47,684 nucleotides of DNA from an uncultured Collinsella sp. (GTDB lineage Bacteria > Actinomycetota > Coriobacteriia > Coriobacteriales > Coriobacteriaceae). The position numbers and the translations under genes were made by a program. Positions within the stretch are counted from its first letter, which is position 1. Every line of letters starts with the position of its first letter. A model generated the notes under the pieces. It did not search any database. It was not told the DNA's origin and saw only the letters and a program-made list of their open reading frames with translations. Of the stretch, positions 1-8,801 are shown in pieces. Location of the stretch: assembly GCA_900765115.1 (NCBI GenBank), contig CAAFQK010000009.1, positions 1 to 47,684 of the forward strand, given 5' to 3'.

Positions 1-112
1 GCGCGCGCCCGCCCCGGGGGGGCCCCCCCCCCCTTGTTGGCCGCGCCGGGACCCCGCCCGTCCGGGGGGGGGGCTTCTCCTCGATGCCCCCCCCGCCGAT
101 GCCCTGCCGCCG
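1..112. other. Homopolymer-rich contig end, doubtful sequence
   Basis: Runs of 10-12 identical G or C bases dominate these bases, unlike anything else in the window. The elp3 reading frame stays open through them, but the encoded residues (mostly Gly and Pro) do not look like an Elp3 protein until about base 100. This is probably low-quality sequence at a contig end rather than a real genetic element. Confidence 0.6.
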
Positions 113-1354
113 GTGGTAACAGAGCGCCGTGAGCGCTATCGGGCTGCCGGTATTGCGACCGACGAGGCCGAGCTTGCGAGCGGTGTTGCCGACGAGCAGG
201 GGCGTGTGGATGTTGCCGTGGGCGGCTATAACCGCGCGGTGAGTCGTCTGTACGGCCCTGGTACGCCGTGGGGCGAGGTCGCCGAGTGGCAGACGACCAC
301 GATGGAGGAGCTTGAACGTCAGCAGCGCATCAACGAGACGGCGAAGCATCGCGTGGTGGGGCTCGTTATCGAGACGCGCCCCGATGCCGTGACGCCACAG
401 GCGCTCACGCTCATTCGTCGCCTGGGCTGCACCAAGATTCAGATGGGCATCCAAAGCCTCGACCAGCATTTGCTCGATATCAACGAGCGTCGCATTTCGG
501 TGGCTCAGATCGAGCAGGCGTTTTCGCTTGCGCGCCTCTTTGGCTTTAAGATCCATGCGCATTTTATGCTCAACTTATTGGACGCCACACCCGAGGGGGA
601 CAAGCGCGACTACGAGCGCTTTATGACCGAAGGGGCCTTTATGCCCGACGAGGTCAAGGTCTACCCGTGCGCGCTCATCGAGGGCTCGCGTCTGGTGGGC
701 TGCTATGAGCGCGGCGAGTGGCGTCCCTATACCGAGGAAGAGCTGCTCGATGTGTTGGCCGACGACATCGTGGTGACGCCGGCGTTCTGCCGCATCAGTC
801 GCATGATCCGCGACTTTAGCTCCGACGACATCATGGTGGGCAACAAGAAGCCCAACCTGCGTCAGCTCGTTGAAAACCGCTTGTCGGCTCGTGGGGAAGG
901 CGCGACAGTGCGTGAGATTCGCTATCGCGAGATTAGCACGGCGGGCGCCGACTTGCATGAGCTGACCCTTGACGAGGAAGTGGCGTACGAGACGCCGGTG
1001 ACGCACGAGCGCTTTTTGCAGTGGGTGACGCCGCAGGGCAAGATCGCGGGCTTTTTGCGTCTGTCTCTGCCCGATCGTGCTTTTGTTGCCGCGCATGCGG
1101 ATGAGTTGCCGACGACACCGGACGAGGCGATGATTCGCGAGGTGCACGTGTATGGCATGGCGGCGCGCGTGGGAGATCAAGGCCAGGCAGCCCAGCACCA
1201 TGGATTGGGGCGTTTGCTCGTAGAGCGTGCGTGCCATATTGCTCGGGACGCGGGCTATGCGCGCATCAACGTGATCAGCGCGATTGGCACACGCGAGTAC
1301 TATCGCCATTTGGGTTTTTACGACCATGGACTCTATCTGCAAAAGGAGCTCTAG
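113..1354 (+). CDS. Elp3-family tRNA U34 modification enzyme (radical SAM/GNAT), 5' end missing
   Basis: This is the C-terminal part of a bacterial Elp3-like enzyme, which carboxymethylates uridine 34 of tRNA using S-adenosylmethionine and acetyl-CoA. Visible parts are the later half of the radical SAM barrel (VVGLVIETRPDAVTP, then TKIQMGIQSLD, typical of Elp3) and a C-terminal GNAT acetyltransferase fold with an acetyl-CoA loop HGLGRLLVERA and the ending YYRHLGFYDHGLYL. The N-terminal CxxxxxxCxxC cluster region is absent because the gene runs off the contig end; the GTG at 113 is only the first possible start, not the true one. It is followed at once by the next gene. The family call is firm from the motifs; the exact tRNA product is inferred. 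Confidence 0.85.
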   Translation: MVTERRERYRAAGIATDEAELASGVADEQGRVDVAVGGYNRAVSRLYGPGTPWGEVAEWQTTTMEELERQQRINETAKHRVVGLVIETRPDAVTPQALTLIRRLGCTKIQMGIQSLDQHLLDINERRISVAQIEQAFSLARLFGFKIHAHFMLNLLDATPEGDKRDYERFMTEGAFMPDEVKVYPCALIEGSRLVGCYERGEWRPYTEEELLDVLADDIVVTPAFCRISRMIRDFSSDDIMVGNKKPNLRQLVENRLSARGEGATVREIRYREISTAGADLHELTLDEEVAYETPVTHERFLQWVTPQGKIAGFLRLSLPDRAFVAAHADELPTTPDEAMIREVHVYGMAARVGDQGQAAQHHGLGRLLVERACHIARDAGYARINVISAIGTREYYRHLGFYDHGLYLQKEL

Positions 1355-2233
1355 ATGAACAAGCCAAGTGTTTCTGCCGGCGTCGTTGCCGGCGTTGCTC
1401 TGGGAGCCGCGGCGCTTGGTGCGGCCGCCGTCGCTGTTCGCGCTGCCTGTCTGCAGGTTGCGCGAACCCGCAATGGGTTGGCGCGTGTGAAACGCGTGCA
1501 CGATGAGGGCGGCGATGAGATTCGCGTGTTGGTGCAAGGCGGCGTCTACCAAAGCGCGAGCTATGTCGGTGAGCGTTGGGCCGAGCCCGTCTTTGCGTAC
1601 TATCGTGCGTTTGACGACGTGTTTGAGTCCGAGGATGCGATGCGCGACGCTTATGGTCACGGCATCGACCGTATGCTTATGCTGGGCGGCGGCGGGTTTG
1701 CCTATCCTAAATTCGCCCTGATGTCGCACGAGGGCTTGCGCATGGACGTCATCGAGTATGACGGAGAGATTACGCGCCTGGCGCGCCGTTGGTTCTATCT
1801 GGACGAGCTGGAGCGCACGGTGGGCGACCGCTTGCGGGTGATTACTGCTGAGGCTCGCTCGTATCTGGGTGTGACGAGTGTGGGCCATCGTCGCTACGAC
1901 GTGGTCGTGAGCGATTGCTTTGGCGGTGCCGAGCCCGTACGCGAGCTGGCGACGGTTGAAGCGTTGCGTTTGGTGCGGGGCAGCCTAAATGTCGGTGGCG
2001 TCTACGTTGCCAATATCGTGAGCGCAAGCGAGGGGAGCGATGTGACGTTCCTGCGCGATTGCGCTGCCACGGCACTCGAGGTATTCGCCCACGCCTGGGT
2101 GGTCCCATGTGGCGATGCGGAGTTCGGCGGCGAGGAGAACTACCTGCTCATCGCCACCGACGGCAACTACGCCTTTGCCGAAGCCGTGCCCTTCGACACC
2201 GACTTCCTCGGCACCGTTCTTCACGACAAATAG
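1355..2233 (+). CDS. Membrane-anchored spermidine-synthase-like protein
   Basis: 292 residues. An Ala/Gly/Val-rich hydrophobic segment (about residues 8-32) suggests one membrane anchor. The rest is a class I methyltransferase/aminopropyltransferase fold: the nucleotide-binding loop MLMLGGGGFAYPK (about 108-120), the acidic strand end VIEYDGEI (about 132-139) and VVVSDCFGG (about 179-187), as in spermidine-synthase-like proteins. The start is set by AAGGAG seven bases before the ATG, which follows the elp3 stop with no gap, so the two are probably co-transcribed. No decarboxylase or other polyamine gene is nearby, so a true polyamine activity is not supported; such proteins are often annotated as fused-MFS/spermidine synthase. 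It converges on the helicase gene with a 26-base gap. Confidence 0.7.
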   Translation: MNKPSVSAGVVAGVALGAAALGAAAVAVRAACLQVARTRNGLARVKRVHDEGGDEIRVLVQGGVYQSASYVGERWAEPVFAYYRAFDDVFESEDAMRDAYGHGIDRMLMLGGGGFAYPKFALMSHEGLRMDVIEYDGEITRLARRWFYLDELERTVGDRLRVITAEARSYLGVTSVGHRRYDVVVSDCFGGAEPVRELATVEALRLVRGSLNVGGVYVANIVSASEGSDVTFLRDCAATALEVFAHAWVVPCGDAEFGGEENYLLIATDGNYAFAEAVPFDTDFLGTVLHDK

Positions 2234-2259
2234 GTCTCCCCGTCCCAAAAAGACTGGTC

Positions 2260-4704
2260 TTAGGCGTGGTCGCGCCAGCCGAGAACGCGCTGCTTCATGC
2301 CTTCGATGTCGAGCACGCCTTCGGCAAAGCCTTTGCGCACGAGCTCCTCGGGAACGTACTCGTCGTAGCGATCAAAATAAGGCACCTCGCCGGGATAGAC
2401 GAGCTCGATGGGATTGAAGTCCTTCTCGGCCTCGGCGGCGAGCACCTCAAAGAACGTCTCCTCGTCGGCCTTCATCTTAAACTGCATAAAGTACGGGCGC
2501 GATGGGTCGAGTCCGCGAAGGCCCAGCTCCGCGGCACACTTAATCTTGAGCATGCGCTCGAGTGCCAAAAAGGCGTAACTGCCCAGCCAGGGGAAGAGTA
2601 CCCAGGTGTCGCCACCCAGGTTGATGAGTGGCTTGGTTCCCGCACCCGAAATCTCGGCCGTATGGCGAGCCTGCGCCAAGCGGGCCCGTGCGTTACCCAT
2701 AAGGTACGGATATGCCGCGTGCTCGTTGAGCGCCTTGCGCATGCGCTCGAGTACGTGTGTATTGATGTCACCGGGGCAGTCGCCAAAGTAGGCCGGCACG
2801 CGGCCCTTGACCTGCGTGGCAAAGACGGTATGACGCTTCCAGTCCACTTCCTCGACGATCCAGCAATGGCCCGCGATGGCGATGCGCTCGCCAGGTGGTG
2901 GCGGGTTGACAATCGTGCCCAGTTCGGCCGATTCGCTACGAACGGTGAACTCCTCGTTTTCCTGGAACACAGCGTAGAACTTAAAGTTGTTAATGATGCG
3001 CTCGCCCGCGAAGCCCACGATGAGCCCACCGCCCTCGGTGACCTGGATATGGTCGATCTTGATGAGGTGGCGCAGCAACACGCGATAGTCATCGGTCGAG
3101 ACGCGATGGAAATAACTGAGTGTGAGCACGCGCTGGGCAAGTTCGGCCGGCGTGAGCTCTCCGGTGCTGGCAAGCGTCGACATGGTCTGGTGATAGAGCA
3201 GGCTGTAGGGGAGTCGATCGAGCTCGGGCGGCTCGACCCACTTTTCCTCGCGATAGAGTTGTACGAGCGCGATGCCCTGCAAGAGCTTCCACGGAATGGT
3301 CTCGGGCATCATCGTGCGCGGCTCGGGCTCTTCCTCGCGCATGACAAACCACATCTCGGGCGGAAGATCGCGGCGTCCCGTGCGGCCCATTCGCTGCAAA
3401 AAGGAGCTGACGGTAAACGGTGCATCGATCTGGAACGCGCGCTCCAGGCGACCGATATCAATGCCGAGCTCCAGCGTGGAGGTGGTGACGGTTGTCTGCG
3501 CCTGTTCCTCGTCGCGCATGAGCTCCTCGGCGGTCTCGCGTAGCGATGCCGAGAGGTTGCCATGATGGATAAGGAAGCGGTCGGGCTCGTGTCGACTCTC
3601 GCAGTAGCTGCGCAGCATGGAGCATACGGCCTCTGCCTCCTCGCGCGAGTTGGCAAAGACCAGGCACTTGCGGCCGCGCGTATGTTCGAAGATGTAGCCC
3701 ATGCCGGGGTCGGCGTTGTCTGGTGCCGTGTCGGTGGGGTTGAGTAATGCCTGTTCGGGTGCTTGGGGGATGTCGACTTCGCCCTCGGGGGCTGAGGAAG
3801 TTTGGCGGTCCTTGGGAGCGGCCTTGCCCCGTGCCCGCTCACGACGTTGACGGCGCTCCTCCTGTGTGAGCTGTCCGCTGTGGCGCATGTCTTGGGCGCC
3901 GGCGGGCAGCGCCGCAGATGCCGCCGCCTCGATGCGCTCGCACGCGAGTACTTCGGCCTCTTGAGGACCCGAGCTCTCGAATCCTCGCTGCTGCGCCTGG
4001 GGGCCCGAGTTGTAGAAGTGCTCCATGGAGATACGCCACACGCGACGCGGTTCCTCAAAACGGGGGATAACGCAGTCGCGTCCCGTTCCCTGTGAGAGAA
4101 AGGCACCCGTGCGCTCGGGGTCGCCGATGGTGGCCGAAAGGCCAATGCGGCGGGGCTGCACGCCTGCCATGCGCGAGAGGCGCTCGATAAGACAAAGCGT
4201 CTGCCCGCCGCGGTCGCCGCGCATGAGCGAATGAACCTCGTCGATAACCACATAGCGCAGGTCGCAAAACATGCGCGGGATCGCCATGTGCTTATGGATT
4301 AAGAGCGCTTCGAGTGACTCGGGCGTAATCTGCAAGATGCCGCTTGGCTTTTTGATGAGCTTGGCCTTGTGCGACTGCGAGACATCGCCATGCCAGTGCC
4401 AGACGGGGATGTCGGCTTCTTCGCACAGGTCATTGAGACGGACGAACTGATCATTGATGAGCGCTTTGAGGGGGCCAATGTAGAGGGCGCCCACGCTCGC
4501 GGGCGGGTTCTCCCAAAACTCGGTCAGGATGGGAAAGAAGGCTGCCTCGGTTTTGCCGGAAGCCGTGGATGCCGTCAGGAGCACATTATCTTGCGTGTTA
4601 AAGATGGCATCAGCTGCCGCAACCTGGATAGAGCGCAAGCTCTCCCAATCGTGGGAGTAGATGAAGTCTTGGATAAACGGGGCGTAGCGGTCAAAGGCGT
4701 TCAC
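2260..4704 (-). CDS. Lhr-like DEAH-box helicase (BrxHI-like), third gene of TerB/BrxD cassette
   Basis: A superfamily 2 helicase of 814 residues, starting at the GTG at 4704 because AAAGGAGG lies five bases upstream; an upstream in-frame ATG at 4734 lacks such a site. Motifs in order: Walker A TASTASGKT (K51), motif Ia PLKALINDQ, DEVH at 155-158, SAT at 190-192, and motif VI QRMGRTGRR. An Arg/Glu- and Pro-rich low-complexity insert (about 250-330) separates the two RecA domains. The long C-terminal part (PYSLLYHQ, then INNFKFYAVF) resembles the winged-helix and beta-rich parts of Lhr-type helicases. It lies 116 bases after the ATPase gene on the same strand. Lhr-like helicases also occur as BrxHI in some BREX systems; a role in DNA processing or defence is inferred from this context. 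Confidence 0.85.
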   Translation of the reverse strand: MNAFDRYAPFIQDFIYSHDWESLRSIQVAAADAIFNTQDNVLLTASTASGKTEAAFFPILTEFWENPPASVGALYIGPLKALINDQFVRLNDLCEEADIPVWHWHGDVSQSHKAKLIKKPSGILQITPESLEALLIHKHMAIPRMFCDLRYVVIDEVHSLMRGDRGGQTLCLIERLSRMAGVQPRRIGLSATIGDPERTGAFLSQGTGRDCVIPRFEEPRRVWRISMEHFYNSGPQAQQRGFESSGPQEAEVLACERIEAAASAALPAGAQDMRHSGQLTQEERRQRRERARGKAAPKDRQTSSAPEGEVDIPQAPEQALLNPTDTAPDNADPGMGYIFEHTRGRKCLVFANSREEAEAVCSMLRSYCESRHEPDRFLIHHGNLSASLRETAEELMRDEEQAQTTVTTSTLELGIDIGRLERAFQIDAPFTVSSFLQRMGRTGRRDLPPEMWFVMREEEPEPRTMMPETIPWKLLQGIALVQLYREEKWVEPPELDRLPYSLLYHQTMSTLASTGELTPAELAQRVLTLSYFHRVSTDDYRVLLRHLIKIDHIQVTEGGGLIVGFAGERIINNFKFYAVFQENEEFTVRSESAELGTIVNPPPPGERIAIAGHCWIVEEVDWKRHTVFATQVKGRVPAYFGDCPGDINTHVLERMRKALNEHAAYPYLMGNARARLAQARHTAEISGAGTKPLINLGGDTWVLFPWLGSYAFLALERMLKIKCAAELGLRGLDPSRPYFMQFKMKADEETFFEVLAAEAEKDFNPIELVYPGEVPYFDRYDEYVPEELVRKGFAEGVLDIEGMKQRVLGWRDHA

Positions 4705-4787
4705 GGGGCCTCCTTTCAAAAGCGAATCTCTCAACGCGGCGGGCAGTGGCTTGCTGCATTACTGCTTCAACGTTTGCCCAGATAGAG

Positions 4788-4820
4788 CCTGCCAAAATAA
4801 ACCTGTCCCTTTTTGGCGGG
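4788..4820. repeat. Hairpin between ATPase and helicase genes
   Basis: CCTGCCAAAA (4788-4797) pairs with TTTTGGCGGG (4811-4820) with one wobble around a 13-base loop. It begins directly after the ATPase stop codon on the minus strand, inside the putative operon. It could be a REP-like element or a partial terminator that lowers helicase expression. Confidence 0.5.
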
Positions 4821-6125
4821 TTAGATGGTGAATTCGGCGAAATTGCGGTCGCCGCTTGCGGTGCCGGTGTCGCCTGTTGCTGTTGCCGGCGCTAGCGCGT
4901 CGCCGCCGACGCTTTGCAGTAGCTCGGCCACGTTGGCGTCGGGGTTTTGGCATAGGATGTCGAGCAGCTCGATAAAGTCACGAATGACCTCACGCGGCGT
5001 CAAGTGCGTATCGGCTCCCACGCGGCCAAACTCAATCTTGAGAAAGTCCACCAAGTCGTTCTCGGTAAGCGTGGGCGTCCAGCCAAAGTAGCCGGCATGG
5101 ATCTGCATGAGTTTTTCGATGAGCACCAGCAGCTCCTCATAGGTGAGTGGCTGCAGACGAATGATGGGCGCGAGCATGTCCTTAAGGTCCTCGCGCGCAA
5201 AACGGCCCTGAGCGAGTCGGCTGCGCAGGGCCTCGTAGGAGAACACGCCGCGGCGACGGTCCTCGATGGAGGTTGGCGTGCCACCCATGATCATGCCCAG
5301 GTACTGCGCCTTGCCCTGGAGCGTGTCGTTGTACATGGTCAGGATCTTCTCGTAGTTGTACTGGCGCGTAATGGCGTTGGGAATCTTATACAGATTCACG
5401 AGCTCGTCGATGAGCACCAGCATGCCCTTGTAGCCACTGCAAACCAAAAAACGCGCGATGAGTTTGACGTAGTCGTACCAGTCATCGTCGCTGATGATGG
5501 TTGAGGACCCCAGTTCGGCGCGAGCCTCGCTCTTGGTGCGGTACTCGCCGCGAATCCATTTGGTCACGCGGCTCATAGCCTCTTCATCGCCCTCGGATAC
5601 GGCCATGCGATAGCGGCGGAGCATGCGGGTGAAGTCGAAGCCGTGGACCATCTCCTCGAGCGGGGCCAGTTGGGCATTGACGACCGACTCGTCGACGTCG
5701 GCGCACGAGGCGACCCAGCGATCCAAAATAAGGTTGAGCGCACCGCCCTCGGGGCGCGTCTTGGTCGATATATTGCGGATGAGCTCGCGGTAGGTGGCAA
5801 GGCCCTGTCCCTGACCGCCCTGCAGGCGGCGCTCGGGCGACAGGTCGGCATCAGCGACGACGAATCCTTCGCCCATGGCGTGCGTGCGGATGGTCTGGAG
5901 CAAAAAGCTCTTGCCGGCGCCGTAACGACCGACCAGAAAGCGGAAGCTCGCGCCACCGTCGGCGATGAGACTCAGATCGGTGAGCAGGGCGCGGATCTCG
6001 ACCTCGCGCCCTACGGTGATGTAAGGAAGGCCGATGCGCGGGACCACGCCGCCCTTGAGCGAGTTGAGAATGACGGCAGCGACGCGCTTGGGCACGCGGG
6101 GTGCTGTGGATGCGGTATCACTCAT
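4821..6125 (-). CDS. BrxD-like P-loop ATPase (BREX ATP-binding domain family)
   Basis: 434 residues. The N-terminal PRIGLPYITVGREVEI followed by FRFLVGRYGAGKSFLL matches the start of the BrxC/BrxD (DUF2791-type) ATP-binding family. Walker A is GRYGAGKS (66-73) and Walker B MLVLIDE (235-241), with a downstream MGGTPTSIEDRRRGVFSYEALRSR-type region seen in the family (sensor and arginine finger area, inferred). The C-terminus is a short Ala/Thr/Gly-rich tail. Its ATG overlaps the TGA of the preceding TerB_N gene by eight bases (ATGAGTGA), so translation of the two is coupled. BrxD is normally a partner of an Lhr-like helicase in type 2 BREX; here the helicase follows but no pglX, pglZ or brxC-sized gene is present. 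Confidence 0.82.
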   Translation of the reverse strand: MSDTASTAPRVPKRVAAVILNSLKGGVVPRIGLPYITVGREVEIRALLTDLSLIADGGASFRFLVGRYGAGKSFLLQTIRTHAMGEGFVVADADLSPERRLQGGQGQGLATYRELIRNISTKTRPEGGALNLILDRWVASCADVDESVVNAQLAPLEEMVHGFDFTRMLRRYRMAVSEGDEEAMSRVTKWIRGEYRTKSEARAELGSSTIISDDDWYDYVKLIARFLVCSGYKGMLVLIDELVNLYKIPNAITRQYNYEKILTMYNDTLQGKAQYLGMIMGGTPTSIEDRRRGVFSYEALRSRLAQGRFAREDLKDMLAPIIRLQPLTYEELLVLIEKLMQIHAGYFGWTPTLTENDLVDFLKIEFGRVGADTHLTPREVIRDFIELLDILCQNPDANVAELLQSVGGDALAPATATGDTGTASGDRNFAEFTI

Positions 6126-7878
6126 GGTCTAGGTATCCTCTCACGTCTGCTTCGTAATCCTCGATGATCTGCGGTCCTGCCGCTCCAAACTCGATAACGG
6201 TGTCACCCACCAGGTCAAAGAGCGCCTCGTTGATGCTGTCGACGAGCATGTCCTCGCTCTGGCCCGAGTGCGCCACTGCCGATGTCGCTTGCGCTGCGTT
6301 CTGCTCGAGCAGTGCGCGCAGATACGCGGTTGCGGCGGGTGCGAGTTCGCTCGCGGCGTCAGTGGGCGCAGCCGCTGCGCGCGGGGGCGTCGGCGCAAGA
6401 AGCGGCGCCACGACACCAAACTGTTCGGTGGAAATGGTTGGCTCGTCGGCCTCGTCCTGCTCTGCGGCCGCCGTGACCGGCTCGACAAACGCGTCTGCTG
6501 CGGGCTCGGCTTTCGGCTGCTCGGAGTCCACCGTATCGACCTCTGCGAGCACATCGTCCTCGCGCTCCTCATCGATCAAAAGCGCCTCACGCGTTTGTGC
6601 GGCGGCGCTCCGAATGTGTCCCAGCTGACTCAAATCGATATCGATCTTGACGGGCTGGTGCGCGGCATCCCACGAAAGCCATGCCACGATCTCGTCATCG
6701 ATGATCTTGGTCAGATATTTGGGGACCTTCTCCTCCTTTAGGGGGTGGGCGGGGTCCAGCGCCAGGCGTAGGCGTTGGTCGCAGGCGCGCATCATTTCGC
6801 CGAGTTTGCTGCTCTTTTGCCTGCTGCCGTGGATACGCATGCATTCCCAAAAGCCGTTTTGGCAACGGTAGATATGGATAGGATCCAGGCGGTATTCGCA
6901 GTCCTCGTGGCGCTCGGGCGCAAAGAATACGGCCGAGGCAAACATGGTGTAGGGCATGGCCGTCTCCTCCCCAAACAAGCTCGCTACGATGCCGGTCTTT
7001 CGGTGCGTGTCATAGTAGCGCGCCATACGGACATACACGGCGCATGCCACGTGGCGCAGGTCGCGATGGTGGGAACGGTCGAGCCGTGAGTTATTCAGGT
7101 TGTACGTGGAGAGGGCGTTTATAGCGGTCATGAGTCGCTCCTCGCCTGCCTCGTCGGGCGGAAGGGGGAGCGTGGGCTCGGAGGTTTTGCGACGCTTAGG
7201 GGTCTGGCCGGACGGTGCCGGTGCTGGTACAAGGTCTCGAGCCGCGCGCCGCAGCTCGATAAGGGCGTTATCGAACATGACGGTTTTAGAGTCGCGAAGC
7301 AGCTTGGGGTCGAGCCCGTGGAACACGGCGTAATCTTGCAGCCACACGCGTGCAAACCGGTCGATGCCGGGCTCGAAGGCACGGTAGGCATCCCAAAAGG
7401 CCTTGATCTTGCTAAAGCCATCGAGCGGGTCATCAACGCCGATGCCGCAGATCAGCTCATAGAGATACAGGAAGGCAAAGGACGTAGACGTTTCCTCGAC
7501 GGTTCCGCGGCGCACTTGGGCACGCCAGGTAAAGTAGCCGCGCAGCTGCCGGTCGCTCATGGCGTTGTAGGTGGGAAAGTACGACTTAAAGGTGCCGTTG
7601 TAGGGACAGTCGTCCTCAAAGTCGGCCATCAGCAGGCCCTGGCGGTAAAAAAGCTCGGCTTCCGAAAGCCAGCGGCCCGCACCGCCCTTGGGGTCATCCT
7701 GCCAGCGCGATATCTCGCGCATTTTGCGGTACTGGTCGGGGAGGAAATTCTGCATCTGTCGGCCGGTTTTGAGAATCGGCTCGTCTGCGTAGATTTCGTT
7801 TGAGAAACGGGCGGACTGATGGGTCCGAGCCTCGGCCATAATGCGCTCGATGAGCATTTTGATGTCCTGGTCGGCCAC
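6118..7878 (-). CDS. TerB_N/TerB_C domain protein, first gene of TerB/BrxD/helicase cassette
   Basis: 586 residues from a GTG with GGAG about eight bases upstream. Residues about 95-150 (MSDRQLRGYFTWRAQVRRG, then FAFLYLYELICGIG) match the TerB_N signature. Residues about 385-435 (KIDIDLSQLGHIRSAAAQTR) and the end of the protein (INEALFDLVGDTVIE, then IIEDYEADV) match TerB_C. Between them lies a Pro/Ala/Glu-rich linker of about 100 residues. No catalytic motif is obvious. TerB_N and TerB_C proteins have been linked with tellurium-type stress systems and with helicase/ATPase DNA-processing operons; the immediate coupling to a BrxD-like ATPase and an Lhr-like helicase fits the latter. Its actual role is unknown. 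Confidence 0.8.
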   Translation of the reverse strand: MADQDIKMLIERIMAEARTHQSARFSNEIYADEPILKTGRQMQNFLPDQYRKMREISRWQDDPKGGAGRWLSEAELFYRQGLLMADFEDDCPYNGTFKSYFPTYNAMSDRQLRGYFTWRAQVRRGTVEETSTSFAFLYLYELICGIGVDDPLDGFSKIKAFWDAYRAFEPGIDRFARVWLQDYAVFHGLDPKLLRDSKTVMFDNALIELRRAARDLVPAPAPSGQTPKRRKTSEPTLPLPPDEAGEERLMTAINALSTYNLNNSRLDRSHHRDLRHVACAVYVRMARYYDTHRKTGIVASLFGEETAMPYTMFASAVFFAPERHEDCEYRLDPIHIYRCQNGFWECMRIHGSRQKSSKLGEMMRACDQRLRLALDPAHPLKEEKVPKYLTKIIDDEIVAWLSWDAAHQPVKIDIDLSQLGHIRSAAAQTREALLIDEEREDDVLAEVDTVDSEQPKAEPAADAFVEPVTAAAEQDEADEPTISTEQFGVVAPLLAPTPPRAAAAPTDAASELAPAATAYLRALLEQNAAQATSAVAHSGQSEDMLVDSINEALFDLVGDTVIEFGAAGPQIIEDYEADVRGYLDHE

Positions 7879-7915
7879 CGCTTCTCCTCTCCTAACGCAG
7901 CTTCGGTGACCTCAT

Positions 7916-7924
7916 ATCATAGCA
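7916..7924 (-). promoter_or_regulatory. Extended -10 promoter for the TerB/BrxD/helicase cassette
   Basis: On the minus strand the bases read TGCTATGAT, an extended -10 (TGn plus TATGAT, five of six to consensus) about 38 bases before the GTG start of the TerB_N gene. No good -35 is seen, as expected for an extended -10. The 88-base gap before it supports the cassette having its own promoter. Confidence 0.45.
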
Positions 7925-7966
7925 CAGCATCAAACAGGTGTTCGAGATACTGCTGCGTAGATAGAT

Positions 7967-8683
7967 TTAGAACAGGAGGGCGTAGATGACGGCAATGACG
8001 ACGGCTGGCAGCATGTTGGCCGTGCGGAAGGTCTGAGGTCGGATAAGGTTGACGCCGACGCAGAAGATGAGCATGGATCCCACGAGTGAGAGGCTGTCGA
8101 GGGCCGCCGTGGTCATGATGGGGGAGAGTGCGCCGGCAAACAGCGTGATCGTCCCCTGGAACACGGCGACGGGCAGGGCCGAGAAGATGCAGCCGCGGCC
8201 GAGCGAGGCCGTCATGGTGCAGACGATGATGCAGTCCAGTGCACCCTTCAGGGCGAGTGTGGACCAGTCGCCGAGCAGGCCGTCCTGGATTGACCCCACA
8301 ATGGCCATGGCGCCGATACACACGGTGAGTGAAGCCGAGACAAAAGCGTTGGTAAACTCGTTATCGCCCTCGCTGCCAGTCTTGCGCTTGAGCCATTCGC
8401 CGAGGTTTTCGATGGCGGCCTCCAGGTTGATGGCCTCGCCGATAAGCGAGCCGAGCGCAAATGAGACGATCAGCATGGTGGTGCCGGTGGTCGCCAGGGC
8501 TTTCCCATCGATGACGAGCATCTTTTGCATGGTGCCGCCCAGGCCGATAAACAGGACGCACAGCCCCGACGCCTTCATAAGGGTATCTTGGATACGGGGC
8601 GTGATAAAACGGCCGCCCGCTAATCCCAAAAGACCGCCCGCAATCAAAAGCACAACGTTGATGATTGTTCCCAAGCCTGGCAT
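7967..8683 (-). CDS. DUF554 family membrane protein (YqgA-like)
   Basis: 238 residues, nearly all hydrophobic, with about seven membrane segments. The opening MPGLGTIINVVLLIAGGLLG and the internal GSIQDGLLGD and CTMTASLGRGC segments are typical of DUF554 proteins. The start at 8683 is chosen because GGGAGGG lies just before the ATG; the frame stays open about 20 codons further up without a comparable site. The transport substrate of the family is not established. It lies between the defence-like cassette and the surface-protein operon, on the same strand as both but with gaps of 88 and 118 bases, so it is probably a separate unit. Confidence 0.8.
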   Translation of the reverse strand: MPGLGTIINVVLLIAGGLLGLAGGRFITPRIQDTLMKASGLCVLFIGLGGTMQKMLVIDGKALATTGTTMLIVSFALGSLIGEAINLEAAIENLGEWLKRKTGSEGDNEFTNAFVSASLTVCIGAMAIVGSIQDGLLGDWSTLALKGALDCIIVCTMTASLGRGCIFSALPVAVFQGTITLFAGALSPIMTTAALDSLSLVGSMLIFCVGVNLIRPQTFRTANMLPAVVIAVIYALLF

Positions 8684-8801
8684 GAGCCCTCCCGTATTGA
8701 TGCCACCTTGGCAATCGTAGCAGAATGGAACGCAGGGCATATCGCGACTTGTCTAATACGTTATATGAGTGGTATTAAGTCTGGCGTTCAGCGGGAAAGC
8801 C

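Noticed and set aside
575..1888. 437-codon minus-strand frame across elp3 and the spermidine-synthase-like gene
   Set aside because: Shadow of two genes with recognised motifs on the other strand.
2260..7878. Complete BREX system
   Set aside because: Methylase, phosphatase, BrxA/BrxB and BrxC genes are absent on both sides.
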